Positions 10,253 through 22,379 are shown, counted from the first letter of the stretch. The stretch: 64,000 bases of DNA from Rugalucina vietnamica (GCA_964017185.1 OZ024874.1:50744856-50808855), one strand, 5' to 3'. Notes: a model not told the origin generated them from the letters alone. Program-made: numbers and translations.

Positions 10253-10694
10253 TACTTCGAGCGAACTAGCTAGAGTAGTGACCGAAGCGGTTATGGACCG
10301 AAACGACATAGCAACATAAACCAGTCAAAATGGGATATCGAAAATTGTTAATAGTAGAATCCCAATTGCAAAGATATCCCGCGACACCAATGGCGGCCAA
10401 AATTTCAGTTGTGTGATTAAAGAAATTTGATATATTCCTTCAGTAAAGCCCATAGTCAGACCTGTATGTCAATGAGTCTTCATTTGTTATCAGTATTCTT
10501 CATTATGCACGATAATGGATTGAAATTTGATTTGCCTTTCAGCGCTATTTTGTAAATTTTATCCCCACATACCAAATCATGTTTGATTTGCATACAAGTA
10601 CTAGATTTTCAAAACAACCTTTTTGCTGCAAAACATTTAACTTTTGTTAGTACAGTGCTAATGAAATCATGTTTACAGTTGTTTGAAAGTAAAC

Positions 10695-13180
10695 ATGATT
10701 AATCCGGGACCAAGGAATGCTTCAGTTTTCCCATGTGGTTACTGCCAATGCCCAGTAAACTGGTCTGACCAAGGTGTATGCTGTGATGAATGTGGAGTCT
10801 GGCACCACAAGTCATGTGGTGACATAAGTACAAAGGAGATGGAGTATTTGGAAAGATCTAGTGTGGTTTGGCACTGCTGCAAATGCGACAGTGTAAATGT
10901 GGACAGCTTTACCTTTAATAGCTATGAACTATACACTACAAACTTTTTCTCACCACTGTCAGGGACTGATTGCTCGATAGATACACTGAATTCAACAGCC
11001 CCTTTTAGCCCACTACATACTAGTAGCCCTCATCGAAAAAAAGACTTTACCAAAACCACCTCAATATCAGACCAAAACTCCCGAAACGTGAACACGAATT
11101 CCATGAATGAACAAAATCAAACCACTGAAACTAGTAACTTGGACTTGCCAAATAAATCAAACCTGAGATTACTGACTGTGAACTGCTGCAGCATTCGAGA
11201 GCATAAGTCGGAATTCACTGCAGCACTGGAGTATGTGAAACCTGATTTGATATGTGGAACAGAATCCTGGCTAAGGGGAGTACAGCCTCGGAAAGAACCT
11301 TCCAAAAGTGCTATTAAAACATGTGAAATATTTCCGGACAGTTATATCATACATAGAAATGACAGAATGTCAAGAGGCGGTGGTGTTTTCACAGGCATTA
11401 ACAAACAATTCATCGCCGACGAACAGATTCAACTTGTCACTTAGTGTGAAATTATATGGTCAAAAGTAAAGATGAAAAACAATAGAGACCTTTATTTGTC
11501 ATCATTTTACATGCCCCACAGAAATATGAACGACCTGAGAAACTTAGATTCTTCATTGAAAAAGTTATCAGAACACAGTTAAAGTAAACATATTTTCCTA
11601 GCTGGAGATTTTAATTGCCCAGATATCGATTGGGAGACACTAACAGTTCGCCAAAATGCCCAAGATCGTGAAATACAACAGTATCTGATCGACATTTCAG
11701 TTGAACATGGACTTACACAAGTACATGACCAGCCAACCCGCCAAGAAAATATATTAGACCTGGTGTTCACGGACAATCCCTCCTTAGTTAAACACTCACA
11801 AAGCATCCCTGGAATTAGTGATCATGCCATGGTGGTGACGGACTCTGATGTAAAACCTGTATATAATAAGCAAAAACCGAGGAAAGTCTATTTATTCTCC
11901 AAGGCTAACTGGAATGAAATATATGTAGCTTGTGAAAATCTCTCAACTGAAATCATTGGTATGGCTCGTGAAAACTTGAAAGTGGAAAGTATCTGGGAGA
12001 AATTTAAAACAGGAATCCAATCCACAATGGATAATTTCATTCCTTCAAAAACTTTTAAGAAAAAGAATACAGTGCCGTGGTTTAATAAAAAGCTGAAAAA
12101 AATGACTAAGAGAAAGGCTCGACTATATAGGCATGCAAAGAAATCAAAACAATGGACTGAGTTCAAAAACTATCAGAAATTATGCAAAAGGGAATTCAAA
12201 AATGCTGAAATGGACTATGTCAACAAAACAATACAAGAAGGATTCGAAAACAACAATAGTAAGCCATTCTGGAGATATATCAAATCTAAAAAACAGGACA
12301 ATATCGGCACTGCGCCACTGAAAAGAAAGGGTACCCTATTTAGTGACAGTAAAGATAAAGCGTAAATTCTTGTTGAACAATTTCGATCTGTTTTCACCAA
12401 CATGGGAAATCGCGTGCTACCAGTGCTCTCAAAAAACTACAAGTATGAACTATCACACCTTAATATTACTACCTCAGGAGTGGAAAAACTTTTACTGAAA
12501 ATTAATACCTCAAAGGCTATTGGACCAGACAATATTTCAAATATGATACTGAAAAACTGTGCAAAACAACTTGCTCCTGGGCTCAGTGCTATCTTCCAGA
12601 ATTCAGTCAAAACAGTGGGGAACTGCCGTCAGACTGGGTAAACGCCAATATATCCCCAGTATTCAAAAAAGGAGATGTTCACCTTGCGGAGAATTATCGT
12701 CCAGTATCACTAACATCAGTGTGTTGTAAACTTTTGGAGCATATTATATGTAAACACTTACTAAATCACTTGGAACAAAATAACATACTGACAAATCTAA
12801 ATCATGGATTCCGTTCGGGCTATTACTGTGAAACGCAGCTTCTAATTACTCTAAATGACTTTTTACATTTCAACGATAAAGGACAACAAACGGACATAGT
12901 GATACTGGACTTCTCCAAGGCTTTCGACACCGTACCTCATGAGGAACTTCTAACTAAATTAGACAGTTATGGAATAACAGGACCTATTCATACATGGCTT
13001 AGAACATTTTTAACTCAAAGACACATGCAAGTAGTTGTTGAGGGCGAGACTTCCAGTAAAGTTCCTGTGGAATCAGGGGTACCCCAGGGCACAGTTCTGG
13101 GGCCCCTACTCTTTTTATGTCACATAAATGATTTGCCCTTGTCAGTAACCTCCAAGGTGAGATTGTTCGCGGATGATTGT
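10695..13180 (+). pseudogene. PHD-finger/endonuclease/RT LINE (CR1/L2/jockey-like), decayed and 3'-truncated
   Basis: One reading frame runs from about ATG 10695 with in-frame stops near 11442, 11580 and 12363, then a frameshift near 12620-12640. Domain order: a PHD-type zinc finger (10735-10905; CGYC, CCDEC, WHHKSC, WHCCKC); a low-complexity linker; an APE-type endonuclease (11160-11850; LTVNCCSIR, TESWL, FLAGDFN, GISDHAMV); a basic connector; and RT (12480-13175; KAIGPDN, FKKGD, YRPVSLTS, HGFRSG, DFSKAFDTVPH, SGVPQGTVLGPLLF, FADD). Similarity ends immediately after FADD. Established knowledge: such LINEs move by target-primed reverse transcription, and PHD fingers are known in CR1/L2-type elements. 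The stops make this copy inactive. No upstream ORF1 is visible. Confidence 0.85.
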
Positions 13181-13719
13181 AAGTCTGTGCTTTTGTATAT
13201 TTTGTTTTTTTTGCAGAATTCCCCTCACAGCAGCTGCAGCAGCAACAACGAAAAAAAAACTCAATGCAAATTATGTACAATCAAGGATAACCAAGATCAT
13301 AGACCCAAATGCATGCACAAGTTCATGTATATAAAGTTTGTGACGGCGACGTCAAGGTGACATTCTGTCTCCACAATCTTGCGTGGATTTAAATTATGAT
13401 GCAAGATACCTTCTTGATTAGTCAATGTATATCGTATATCGCACACATGTACATGTATATACTCGAAGACAAAATGTCTTTAATATGCTTTTAAAACCTT
13501 TCTATATTAAGTAACTGACCAAACCTGATCAATCATTGGTGTACCAACAGAACACTAAAACCAATATAACTGTATTTTTCTCTCTATCTTTTTATTCCAA
13601 CACACCTCGCCTATGTAGCAAATGATTAAAAATGTGTTATATTGTGCAACATTTCACTGGGCGAATAAGCGTGACGTTACTTTGTGCCATGTTCGTATGT
13701 ATATAGTGTTCCGCCGTTG
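13181..13719. other. No recognisable feature
   Basis: AT-rich sequence follows the LINE truncation. It includes the common ACATGTACATGTAT phrase near 13446. I see no gene or repeat boundary. Confidence 0.4.
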
Positions 13720-13915
13720 ACTTATCGGCGCACCTCGGTCTAACCCCGAGTAAGCGTAATAGAGAAGCTAGTGTTTGCCATGTGTGAATGCTGAGCGCCA
13801 AGCAAGGTAGCCACTGGTACCATTTTAGCGTCTTTGGTATAATGCGGCCCGGGGTCGAACCCACGACCTCCCGTTCCCGAAGCGGATGCTCTAACCATTA
13901 CGCTATATATATCGG
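13720..13915 (-). mobile_element. tRNA-derived SINE (Pro-like head)
   Basis: Read on the minus strand, the head has a box-A-like TAGCGTAATGGTTAGAGCAT and a box-B-like GTGGGTTCGACCCCGGG, with CGG in the anticodon position. A body to about 13720 follows. Its minus-strand translation passes as a short ORF but this is a shadow. No poly(A) tail is clear. Confidence 0.65.
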
Positions 13916-13949
13916 GACCGGTGACGTCAGCTATCCCATCAATCATGGT

Positions 13950-14035
13950 TGTAACGTAATTTATATTACTGATCGTTCCAAGGCGATGCATCTGTGGTGG
14001 TTCTTATTGCTTTATGTCTTGGTGTTGTAATTTTG
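13950..14035 (+). repeat. R3 fragment (middle block)
   Basis: The phrase TACTGATCGTTCCAAGGCGA followed by GTGGTGGTTCTT and TATGTCTTGGTGTT matches the middle of R3 (compare 6520-6580 and 58830-58890). Confidence 0.6.
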
Positions 14036-14742
14036 CTGTTAGCACATTATAAACATGTCATTTTTAGTTACGTTAGCATTTGCGTCAGAAAAAGATAGCG
14101 TTCGACACTGCGGCTCCTAAATGAGTTAAAGCGTTTGTTTCAGTTCATCTTCATACCACTTTGCAATTTGGAAATCAATTAAAATTGCTAATAAGTATCA
14201 TAGTATAATTGCAGTGATTTCCTTTTATCATTTCAGGAGTTTAATCTTACCTTAAGAACCGATTACATGCTTAGGATCCAAACAGCATCACGAGCATCGC
14301 TACGATACATTGGTGGCTCTGAAATTGGTCCCTGGATAACTATTTTTAACGACCTAAAGAATATAGCTGTCTTTTGTAACGGACGAACACTTTAAAAAAC
14401 ACACACAGAACGTCCATCATTACGACATCTAAGATTTAGGTGAAATCTGCACGCAATGTTTGCATCTGGGAAGTAAGAATAGAGGGATCAAACACTAGAC
14501 TGGAAAGGAAAAATATAACACATCACAAACCATATTTCCCCAACAAGACACAGGTAGAGCATGATGACTAGCTCTTTCCCAACAAGGTAGCCATTCGGAT
14601 AGTCTCAATCAAAACCAAAGACAACGAGCGCAACAGAGAGGCAGGCAGAATAAACAGAAGTTGTAGCATTCGGAGCAATCACTATTGGTTGCCCATTACC
14701 CTTTTAGTAGCATGGTGGCGTTTAAATTACTGTGGCTTTAGA

Positions 14743-14975
14743 AATGAGCCGCGTCATGAGAAACTCACGATTTTTGCCCATGCGAAAACAAAGGCGCAGA
14801 TCAGCTGTGCAGTAATCAGCACAGTGCACAGCTGATCAGCGTCTTTGTTTTCGCTAAACGGATAGTACAATTCTTCTTCTTACATCCGGAATATCAATCT
14901 TTGAAGCATCCTCAGTGACTTCACAGACCGGTTTGTGTCGGACCTGGTTGGAAATCCCGGTTTTCTCGCGTCGCG
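14743..14975 (+). mobile_element. MITE-1 copy (palindrome-core MITE)
   Basis: The ends are TGAGCCGCGTCATGAGAAA and the near complement TTTTCTCGCGTCGCGGTTCA. The core contains the long palindrome built from CAAAGGCGCAGATCAGC and GCTGATCAGCGTCTTTG. Ten copies of this ~235 bp family occur in the window: starts near 14743, 15675, 24593, 25204, 28298, 29652, 31898, 32139, 35254 and 48597. None encodes a protein. Confidence 0.85.
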
Positions 14976-14989
14976 GTTCAAATAAAGAT

Positions 14990-15226
14990 TTTTTTAATAA
15001 TATAGAATTCAGTTTTACGTCCCTTTCAAGATTATTTCAGCTCGTATGAGACGGGCCGATCAGTAGGTTGGCGCAAACGGGAGGACCCCGAGAAAAACAC
15101 CTGGCACACCCACAAGCAGAACTTGTCTTGTCTCACATGTAGCCAGTGCGAGGCTCGAACCCAGCGGTGAGATGATCGAGAGATTAAGAAACAGCGCTCC
15201 TAACCGTTCGGCCACCGGGGTCGCAA
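14990..15226 (-). mobile_element. tRNA-derived SINE-B (Ser/Leu-like head)
   Basis: The minus strand starts with GGTGGCCGAACGGTTAGGAG, a class II (Ser/Leu) tRNA-like box A. It continues to GGGTTCGAGCCTCG as box B and a conserved body. The second copy, on the plus strand, is at 36242-36500. The body contains TCTGCTTGTGGGTGTGCCAG and ends near GGGACGTAAAACTGAATTC. Confidence 0.8.
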
Positions 15227-15368
15227 ATTTAAATACAAACAAACAGTGTGTGGCCAACACATGGCATAAAATTGATGTTAAAATTCCAAACAGGCGCACC
15301 AGGCGGGTGTTGTCGTCATATATACGTTCAAACATTTTGTCATCGTCTTCGTAAAGCAGGATTTAAAA

Positions 15369-15460
15369 GTCGAAACCGCAGTATGGCCCATCATCTTTCT
15401 CATTAATGCGATCACTGCTCTTAAAGGATCTCAGTTTTAATTTTTATTTCTGACAATTTT
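15369..15460 (+). repeat. Fragment shared with the 57.2-58.7 kb duplication cluster
   Basis: The phrase TCGAAACCGCAGTATGGCCC through AAAGGATCTCAGTTTTAA matches 58117-58190 and 58598-58676 in order. It is a short dispersed copy of that repeat. Confidence 0.6.
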
Positions 15461-15534
15461 AGTACAACGACATGTCTCCAAAAAGAACATTTCGAAATGG
15501 TTCATCCCAATCAATAGATCTGCGAAATAATGGT

Positions 15535-15670
15535 AAAGGTAGGCAATGATCAGGAAATGGCACAATCAGAAAGAAATTCCCACTCTAAAACCAGAGGATG
15601 GAAAACCTAGACTTATAAAAAGAAAACATATCGTGCTAAGTTGAGTGAGCATGTTACCCAAACTTAACTA
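15535..15670 (-). repeat. R3 fragment, inverted and degenerate
   Basis: GGTAGGCAATGATCAGGAAA and the following GAAATTCCCACTC..CC match the inverted R3 3' block (compare 7050-7120) with several internal losses. Confidence 0.55.
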
Positions 15671-15674
15671 AAAT

Positions 15675-15914
15675 ATGAGCCGCCCCATGGGAAAACCAAC
15701 AATCTGCATAGGCGAAAACAAAGGCACAGATCAGCTTCGCGGTAACCGCGAAGCTGATCAGCGCCTTTGTTTTTACTACTCGGATAGTAAAATTCGTCCT
15801 CTACTTAACTCCAAAATTTCAAGCTTCTAGCCTGCTTCTGTAGCTGTACAAGCCGATTTGTGTCAGACCTGTTCGGAAACCACATTGTTGGTTTTCCCAC
15901 GAGGCGGCTCATAA
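15675..15914 (+). mobile_element. MITE-1 copy
   Basis: A full copy with TGAGCCGCCCCATGGGAAAA at the left end and TTTTCCCACGAGGCGGCTCA at the right. The central palindrome (about 15715-15775) is nearly perfect, with the turn at CGCGGTAACCGCG. Confidence 0.85.
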
Positions 15915-15924
15915 GTAAACGTAC

Positions 15925-16100
15925 AAAAGGTGCAAACAACACAAAAATTCAACACCAAAACGTAAAACAATTAGAACCTACACTGAAGTATCGCCTTGGA
16001 ACAATCAGTAATGTAAATTACTGGCGGGCGTAAACTAGTTTTACAGGACTAAGGACTAGGACTCAGCTGCTGCAGTGGTTCACAAGTTTAAGTTAGGTCA
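15925..16100 (-). repeat. R3 fragment, middle block, inverted
   Basis: The complement of TACTGATCGTTCCAAGGCGA and of the CCGCCAGTAA block is seen at about 15985-16025, followed by the complement of GAACCACTGCAGAAGCTGAG near 16065-16085. It follows R3 order on the minus strand. Confidence 0.55.
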
Positions 16101-16435
16101 GAGCGCTCGTTCAATAGCTAAATTTAGTGTCCGTCAGTATGTGCAGATGCAGATCACGTCTTCATCAGGTCACGATCTTCTTTTTGTGTCTTGCTTCGTT
16201 TCTGTTGGTGAGCAGTAGTTCCAGGTGGCTGATGGTTCCCATACCTACCTGCGGCTATAGGAGAGATGACCCTGGTTAGAAGCTACAACATAAAACAGAG
16301 TGCATGGTAAACAGTTGTTATTATTGCGAACTTTTCCACACATTTCAACATTAAACAAGTCACTATAGACAGGATTTCAGAATATCGTACAAGTGCGTAT
16401 GATATGTTCCATATGTAGGGGTATACCTATTTTTC

Positions 16436-16622
16436 TTATTTTTGCTCCAAAACATAGATTGTGGGTACCTCGAATTAGAACCGCGAACCACCTCGGCATA
16501 GAACCGCCTCCTTTTTGATCCACAACATAGGTTGTGGGTACTCGTTAGAACCGGCTCGGCATAGAACCGCATCGCCGAGGCGGTTCTAACGTGTACCCAC
16601 AATCTATGTTTTGAACAAAAAT
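16436..16622. mobile_element. Hairpin MITE with AACATAGATTGTGGGTAC ends
   Basis: The left end AAAACATAGATTGTGGGTAC (about 16449) is mirrored at 16594-16613. Inside, TTAGAACCGCC and its complement recur, with an internal extra copy of the end (CATAGGTTGTGGGTAC, about 16525). It folds as a hairpin and encodes nothing. Confidence 0.75.
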
Positions 16623-18184
16623 AAAAAAAAAAAATCGCAAAATATTTTCCAATGATTTTTTTTTCTTCTAATTTTTACAGCTGAAAAAATCTGTAAATTA
16701 CATGGGCAAGTTTCCGTTATGCAACGTCTTTATAAACGAACTTTGTTAAAGGGGATTTCTGCTATCTGAGAGGCATACAGTAGATGGCCAAATTTGTTGT
16801 AGAAAAGATATGGGTTACACTAAATTTGCTCATTTCTCATTTGATCATCAAGCAAAGGACCTTAAGCTTTAATCTGCGATCTTTGATTTAAGAGAAAGCA
16901 TATGCAATATTCCATGCAAAATAGCAGCACTCAGTGAATAAGAATGTACACGTGCACATGTATATGGGTAGTAAGTAGAATATGTTATTGGCCATTCACT
17001 GTAGTTCGCGTGGCAACAAGTTTACACAAAGTAGCACGTGAAGTAAGTCTAAATAAAATAGCCGATGTTGCAATACATACATGTAGCAAGCGGATTGCAA
17101 AAGCATGTGCATGTAGCAATACACGTGCTACTCGTGGTGCTGACTAGTGCAGGTCCGATCATATTCTACATGTCTACATATTCTATGCTACGGAGCACAG
17201 ATCGTCGGATATGATAGCGGCCGAAAATTCGTTTTATGGTGACGCGTAGCGAAACCATAAAACATTATTCAGGCCCGTATATACGACGATATGCATCTTC
17301 ACTATTCTCATTCTGCAGCAACGTTTTTTTCTTTCAAAACACCACAAATATCCTAATTTTCCACCGGACGTCGACATTGTCAGTGACCTTCACTGATAAA
17401 CTACGATGTTTACAAAGCCTTCCTGGCGTCGTTCAGTCAGACGTAGCGTTGTATTCGCAAGAATCCCAGAATATTAAGGACTGACACCTGTGGAAACATT
17501 TTCCAAATTTTGTACCTCTTAAAATGCTCTAAAAGCTACTAAATAAGAACTGACAAAAAACCAGCATGTGTCTGAAGTTTGTTTACAATATGGCAGTCAA
17601 GGTCATGTGATTTCCAGGAAGAGCAAGGCCAAAGACATTTTTATTATTTGGTTGTTGCAACCTAGGGGTGCTTACCCTTTACCTAAGAATGTGTAGGTTT
17701 TTAAAATAAAAATTAATGTATTTTAATTGCATAAAAAATAAATGTGATGGATTGATTTTGCATTATCATGATTATCTGACTTGTCAAAGTCTAAATTTTC
17801 ATTATTAGTCATATTTAGTTTGAAAATATTGCTATTTCTTGGTATTCTTGAAAAGAAATGCCCCTAAGTGTATAAGCTCATAAATGACTGCAGAGGTACA
17901 GTTGGAGATGAAATCATCATCACATTTGCCAAATTTTGTTTGAATTTTAGGGCTTTTTCTCATTGGAATAATTTTAATGTGCCTTAAGAATTTTCAGCAA
18001 CCCAATAATTGATTTTTGTGGCCTATTTTTATGGCGGGAATTTCCAAACAAGTGACGTCACGGACTTAGGATATACAAAATGGCTGCCCAATGTAGCAGA
18101 CAATGTTTGTAAAAAGAGTATTTTAATGAAAAGTTTGGTGTTTGAAACTTCAAATTTGATTTAGAAACAGAGGAAAGGAATAGA
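16623..18184. other. No gene recognised
   Basis: Short ORFs only. A perfect CRE-type palindrome TGACGTCA lies at 18053-18060, followed by AAAATGGCTGCCC near 18077. This could be promoter-like, but no transcript or downstream gene can be tied to it from sequence alone. Confidence 0.35.
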
Positions 18185-18727
18185 TTATGTTACGTCTACA
18201 CCGGGCCACGCTCTCACTATGTCCTTACTACGTCCTAAAAAAAATTAAGGACGTAGTGAGGACGTGGTATGGTCTTGTAGGACGTGGTAGGAACGTAGTA
18301 AGGACGTAGCGAGGTCTTGATGGACGCGGAGGTCTTGGTCAAATTTTGAACATGCTCAAAAGAAACGTGGCGAGGACGGGGTGGAATTAGAACGCAGTAA
18401 GGACGTAGTAAGAACGTGGTAAGGACGTAGTAGGAACTTGTAGGACGTAGAAAGAACGTGGCACAAACATAGTGCGGTCTTCGTGGACGCGATGCAAATT
18501 TTTTGCAGACTATCAAGACCTCGCTACGCTTCTACTACGTCCACGCTACGTCCATCAAGTTCTCGACAAGACCATACCACGCTTCTTGTACGTACTTACC
18601 GCGTCCTAGAAGACTGCACTGCGTTCTTATCACGTCCTAGCGGTTCATAACACGTCCTTAGTAGGTTCTTATCACGTTCACACCAGGTTCGAACTACGTC
18701 CTCCACGTTTTATTAATTTTGTTTTAA

Positions 18728-19012
18728 TTGTCCCGTACCCTCAAGCAACTGCTTTCGCTTTTATTTAAATCATATCGAAATCGAAACATGAACAGAGATG
18801 TACTCTCGCAACTTGCTCTCCTTCAAGGACATCATGCCTTACTTGGTGCACAGGCTGCACTTGTGCTATTTCACAGAAGGAGAAATAGAAGTACAAGATC
18901 TTGTTGGGTGCGCCCTTGGCTATCAGCTGAAAGAAGGCTTCAGTGTGGGCATTACGATCGACTTCTAGCGGAATTGAGGATAACATATAACAGAGCCCTA
19001 GTTAATTTTTAG
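18728..19012 (+). pseudogene. HARBI1-like transposase, N-terminal fragment
   Basis: This 94-residue ORF contains a basic stretch followed by CWVRPWLSAERRL and HYDRLLAELR. This is the characteristic N-terminal WVRPWL...LxxELR signature of Harbinger transposases, seen upstream of the DDE nuclease domain. The nuclease domain itself is not present within the element. The first ATG inside the conserved frame is near 18788. It may be an isolated exon or a truncated relic. Confidence 0.65.
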
Positions 19013-19429
19013 AGCACGGGGGTATTTAAGCTTCGTTTTTCTCCTCATTTGCGTAAGAGCATTTTTAGGGATTTGATGAGGGAAATTTTAAGCATCAAAA
19101 TTTTACTTAAGGGGTATTTCGACCAAAGATGATGTATTCAAAACTTGTCAAGTCCTCGAATTTGTAGTTTCTGTTTTGGAGGCCACAATGGTCGACTTGT
19201 ATGAAAAGTTTGTGATAAGCCGTTAGCTGATAAAGGTCTAACTACTTACCGATGTTACCGATCAGTACATTTTATGGTACTCAACTGTAACAGTGTACGC
19301 TGTACATCATGCGTGCAGGGACAAATACATTCTGAAAACTCATTTGGTCCGATATAGAGACGTCATCGAAACATGCCGTGTTTAGATTTTACAGTGAAGA
19401 AAATTAGGTCACAAAAACTTGTAATTTGC

Positions 19430-19432
<3 letters not shown>

Positions 19433-19463
<31 letters not shown>
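19433..19463. repeat. (CT)n microsatellite
   Basis: About 15 perfect CT units lie inside the Harbinger-like element. Confidence 0.95.
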
Positions 19464-19468
<5 letters not shown>

Positions 19469-21064
19469 AAAATGACTCGCAACAGTGGTTCCAGGTCAAT
19501 AAAAGACACAGCAATGAACATTGTTTGTTCCTAGTTTCTGGAGAATTGAGGATCACTCCAGGGTTGTTTTCTGTCACCACCAAGATATATACAATTCAGT
19601 TTTAAATTCCAAAGTGTTTTGTTTGTTATTTTATTTGATTCATTTTTTTTTTCTTTTTCAAGAGTCTCCATTTGAGTTAGGTTCACACAATTGACACTTG
19701 AAAAAAAAAAGAAATAAAACATGTTACTATTATGAGGAGTCACGGATCGACGATCTAATTGGTTTTATGTTTGTTTTCAAGGCTTTAATACCTATTCAAT
19801 TAAGATTATTAGAGAGGTGATAATATTTGCAAACAATTCGCTGATTGAATACCAGTATGGTGTCAATTAACAGATAAAAGCTTAAAAATAAGATTTATCG
19901 TTCACTAAAATGTCATTACAGCACAGAGTGAATTCACTTTTGAAAAATTCCAAACATTGAGAAATATGCCAGTTGGTGCGAGACATGCTATCTTTAACTA
20001 GAGGGCGAATGCACAAGGTAGCGTTTGCAGGAGAAATAGCAAACAGCACAGAATGCTGCAAATAGTTTTTTTTTTGTTTTTTTTTCGCAGCAGAAATTCG
20101 GAGACGGCCGTCTGTACGGGGCTGTACAGAACGAACAGTTTATAGGTAGCGAGACGTCCAGATCACAAGACACGCTACACGCTCAATAAAACAAGCGCGC
20201 CAGATGATGATGTGAGCCAATGACTTTGATTGGACGAGGAAAGTGTCCTTGACCGACAGGTAGCGCGCTGTCGGATTTGACCAATGGGATTTGGGAAATC
20301 ATGGGGAATACCCTCTCTTTCCTTACTACCGATGTAAACAATACTCTTGCAAAACAGTTTTGTTTGCGTATCGCGAAGAACGCCTGCGTAAGTTGTACGC
20401 TTGGTTTTCTATTCAGGCGCGTATTTGCCCACCATTCATGCGTAAAATAAGCAGATACGCACGTTAACTAGGCCTCTGATATAAGACTGATTAATATATT
20501 TACAGTTAGAACGTGCTGGAAACGTAGTTTGCGCGTGGTATGAACTGCTTGGTCTTTGTGAGGACGTAGCAAGGACGTAGTGGAAACGGGATGAACTTGG
20601 TGAGCGCGTATTGAGGACGTAGTGGAAACGTGAAAGACGTAGTAAGGACGTAGTAAGGACGTAATAAGGACGTGACGGGGACGTAGTAAGGACGTAGTGG
20701 GAACTTAGAAATCCGAAATTGTTTCATTTTGACCCCGTCCTCGCCACGTTCTGGAATTTTTAGAACGTGGTAAGGACATGGTGAGAACGTGGTCCAGTGT
20801 AGACGTAACATTACTCTTGATAAGGTAGGAAATTAGACTGTTTTTCTCTGAAGATTGTGCTGTCTTCGACTTCTTAGCCCCACGAACTTAGCATACTCAA
20901 GGATACACATAACATTTAACAATGAATACATGAAAGGCAGAATTTATGACAAAAGAACAAAAAATAAACAAATTCCCCCTAATAAGTGCGGAAGTACCTG
21001 GAAATCATCAGCCAACTTCATAATTTATTGCAAAGTACCAACCTGGCACATCCATACATACACC

Positions 21065-21779
21065 AAAAAAGGTGGGGTATGAAAGCCCCAGCTGAGCCCA
21101 GATGCTCAGCCCGAGCTGCCAAGCTGGATATTTTGAATTCATATTTTTGTCAAAGTTAAGCATGTTAAGATTTGGATTTTACTAAAGGTCAGAATCAGAA
21201 TAGTTTACTGGTGAAACGTCAAACCGACAATACCACACCAAGATGTTTTTGGCAATTTCCTATACTCTAAAAAAAAGCTTCTGCAGTGGAATTTTCTGGG
21301 GAATTATGCTTTTATTTTCATTTTCACTTATGCCAGGGGTAAGAAAGACCCAGCTGACAAAAACATCGATTTTCAGTCAATAAGTTGATTTAGAGCAAAT
21401 GAATACCTTTTTGGCCAAGTCTGAATGTTAAATGTGTTAAATCCATCATAATTGTCACAAATTATGGAGGAAAATTGATATATTTACAAATTTAAATGAC
21501 TTTTTCCCGTTTTTGTTGATATAACCAATTTTTACAGGTAAAGTGAGAAAACGAATGGACAGAAATAGACCGAAACAGACACAATGTAAGGGAGAAAATG
21601 TTATTAAGCAAATTATGTCAGAAATATTCATTCAATCGATTTAATTTTGTCTGCTTTTACTATGGAAGCATATTTTGTTCAATATATCCACTTATTATTG
21701 AAAAAAAAATCGTGAGGTAAAATGCCTGGCTCGGCAGCTCGGCTCAGCTGGGGCTTTTTTACCCCACCCCAAAAAAAAG
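21065..21779. mobile_element. 0.7 kb TIR element with GGGGTRWRAAAGCCCCAGCTGAGC ends
   Basis: The left end (21072-21118) reads GGTGGGGTATGAAAGCCCCA and continues through AGCTGAGC and CGAGCTGCCAAGC. The right end (about 21724-21771) is its inverted counterpart. The ends are about 48 bp and imperfect, and outer A-tracts extend the symmetry. The interior is AT-rich and non-coding. Confidence 0.75.
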
Positions 21780-22207
21780 TTAGACTCGGAAATGAGATGC
21801 CATCTTTGAGCAGCTGTCTGCATGAAATTTCTCTGGAACCAATGTATCTTGCTCAAATAATTGCCAATAATTTACTCTTGAGATAGGGATCAATCGTAGT
21901 CTACTATGCATTAACAGCTGTGGGGCCCAGAAATGGCACTGAAACCTGGGCCTGAACTTCCTGCGCATAAACTGGCAGTGAGTGGCACCAAAAAATGCTG
22001 GATCCACCAGTTAAGCACTTGAACAGTGGGATGAAAAAGACAAATGGCCTGACTAATACACAGATCTCATCTTTACTAATACATGCCTGTTAGCTATTTA
22101 ACAGGTTAATACCTTGTGACACATGTATTAATGCAATAATCATGGTAATTGACATTTGAAAATGGTCAAGCAGTCTTCACGAAAAGTCCCGGTCTGTCGG
22201 ACAAATT

Positions 22208-22211
22208 CAAA

Positions 22212-22250
<39 letters not shown>

Positions 22251-22371
22251 TACTGGTTACTGTGTTGATCAGCTGTTGGATTGTGGCTTGCTCAATGCCA
22301 CATTGAAAAGCATACCGGCTGAGGATTGAACCTGGGACCAGAGTAAACCACTCTACCCCTGCGCCAGTCCA
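22208..22371 (-). mobile_element. tRNA-derived SINE with poly(A) tail
   Basis: The minus strand starts GGACTGGCGCAGGGGTAGAG (box A), then CCCAGGTTCAATCCTC (box B), and a short body of about 60 bp. A ~35-nt A tail is seen as poly(T) at 22214-22248. The complete head-body-tail order makes this one of the clearest SINEs here. The minus-strand 157-aa ORF across it is a shadow. Confidence 0.85.
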
Positions 22372-22379
22372 TTTCATTC

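Larger units (their letters stand above)
18188..20810 (+). mobile_element. Harbinger-like DNA transposon with degenerate foldback ends
   Basis: The element starts TGTTACGTCTACAC at 18188 and ends with the exact complement at 20810. It is flanked by TTA on both sides (18185-18187 and 20811-20813). A 3 bp TWA duplication is the signature of PIF/Harbinger elements. Both ends carry arrays of degenerate ~10-14 bp units such as GGACGTAGTAA. In the left arm (18235-18715) the unit orientation flips near 18510, making a foldback; the right arm spans 20506-20810. A Harbinger-type N-terminal transposase fragment lies inside at 18728-19012. The rest of the transposase and the Myb-like partner gene are not visible, so this copy is probably defective. 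Confidence 0.8.

Noticed and set aside
13999..14030. Short ORFs around the Pro-like SINE
   Set aside because: They reflect SINE sequence that is often mis-annotated as coding; no start context or conservation.
18053..18060. TGACGTCA as the PNISR promoter
   Set aside because: It is more than 5 kb from the coding start, on the far side of several transposons, and no transcript evidence links them.
18235..18516. Repetitive RPYYVLTT-type minus-strand ORF (also 20506-20811)
   Set aside because: These translate the degenerate ACGTAGT units of the transposon arms; the open frame follows from the repeat.
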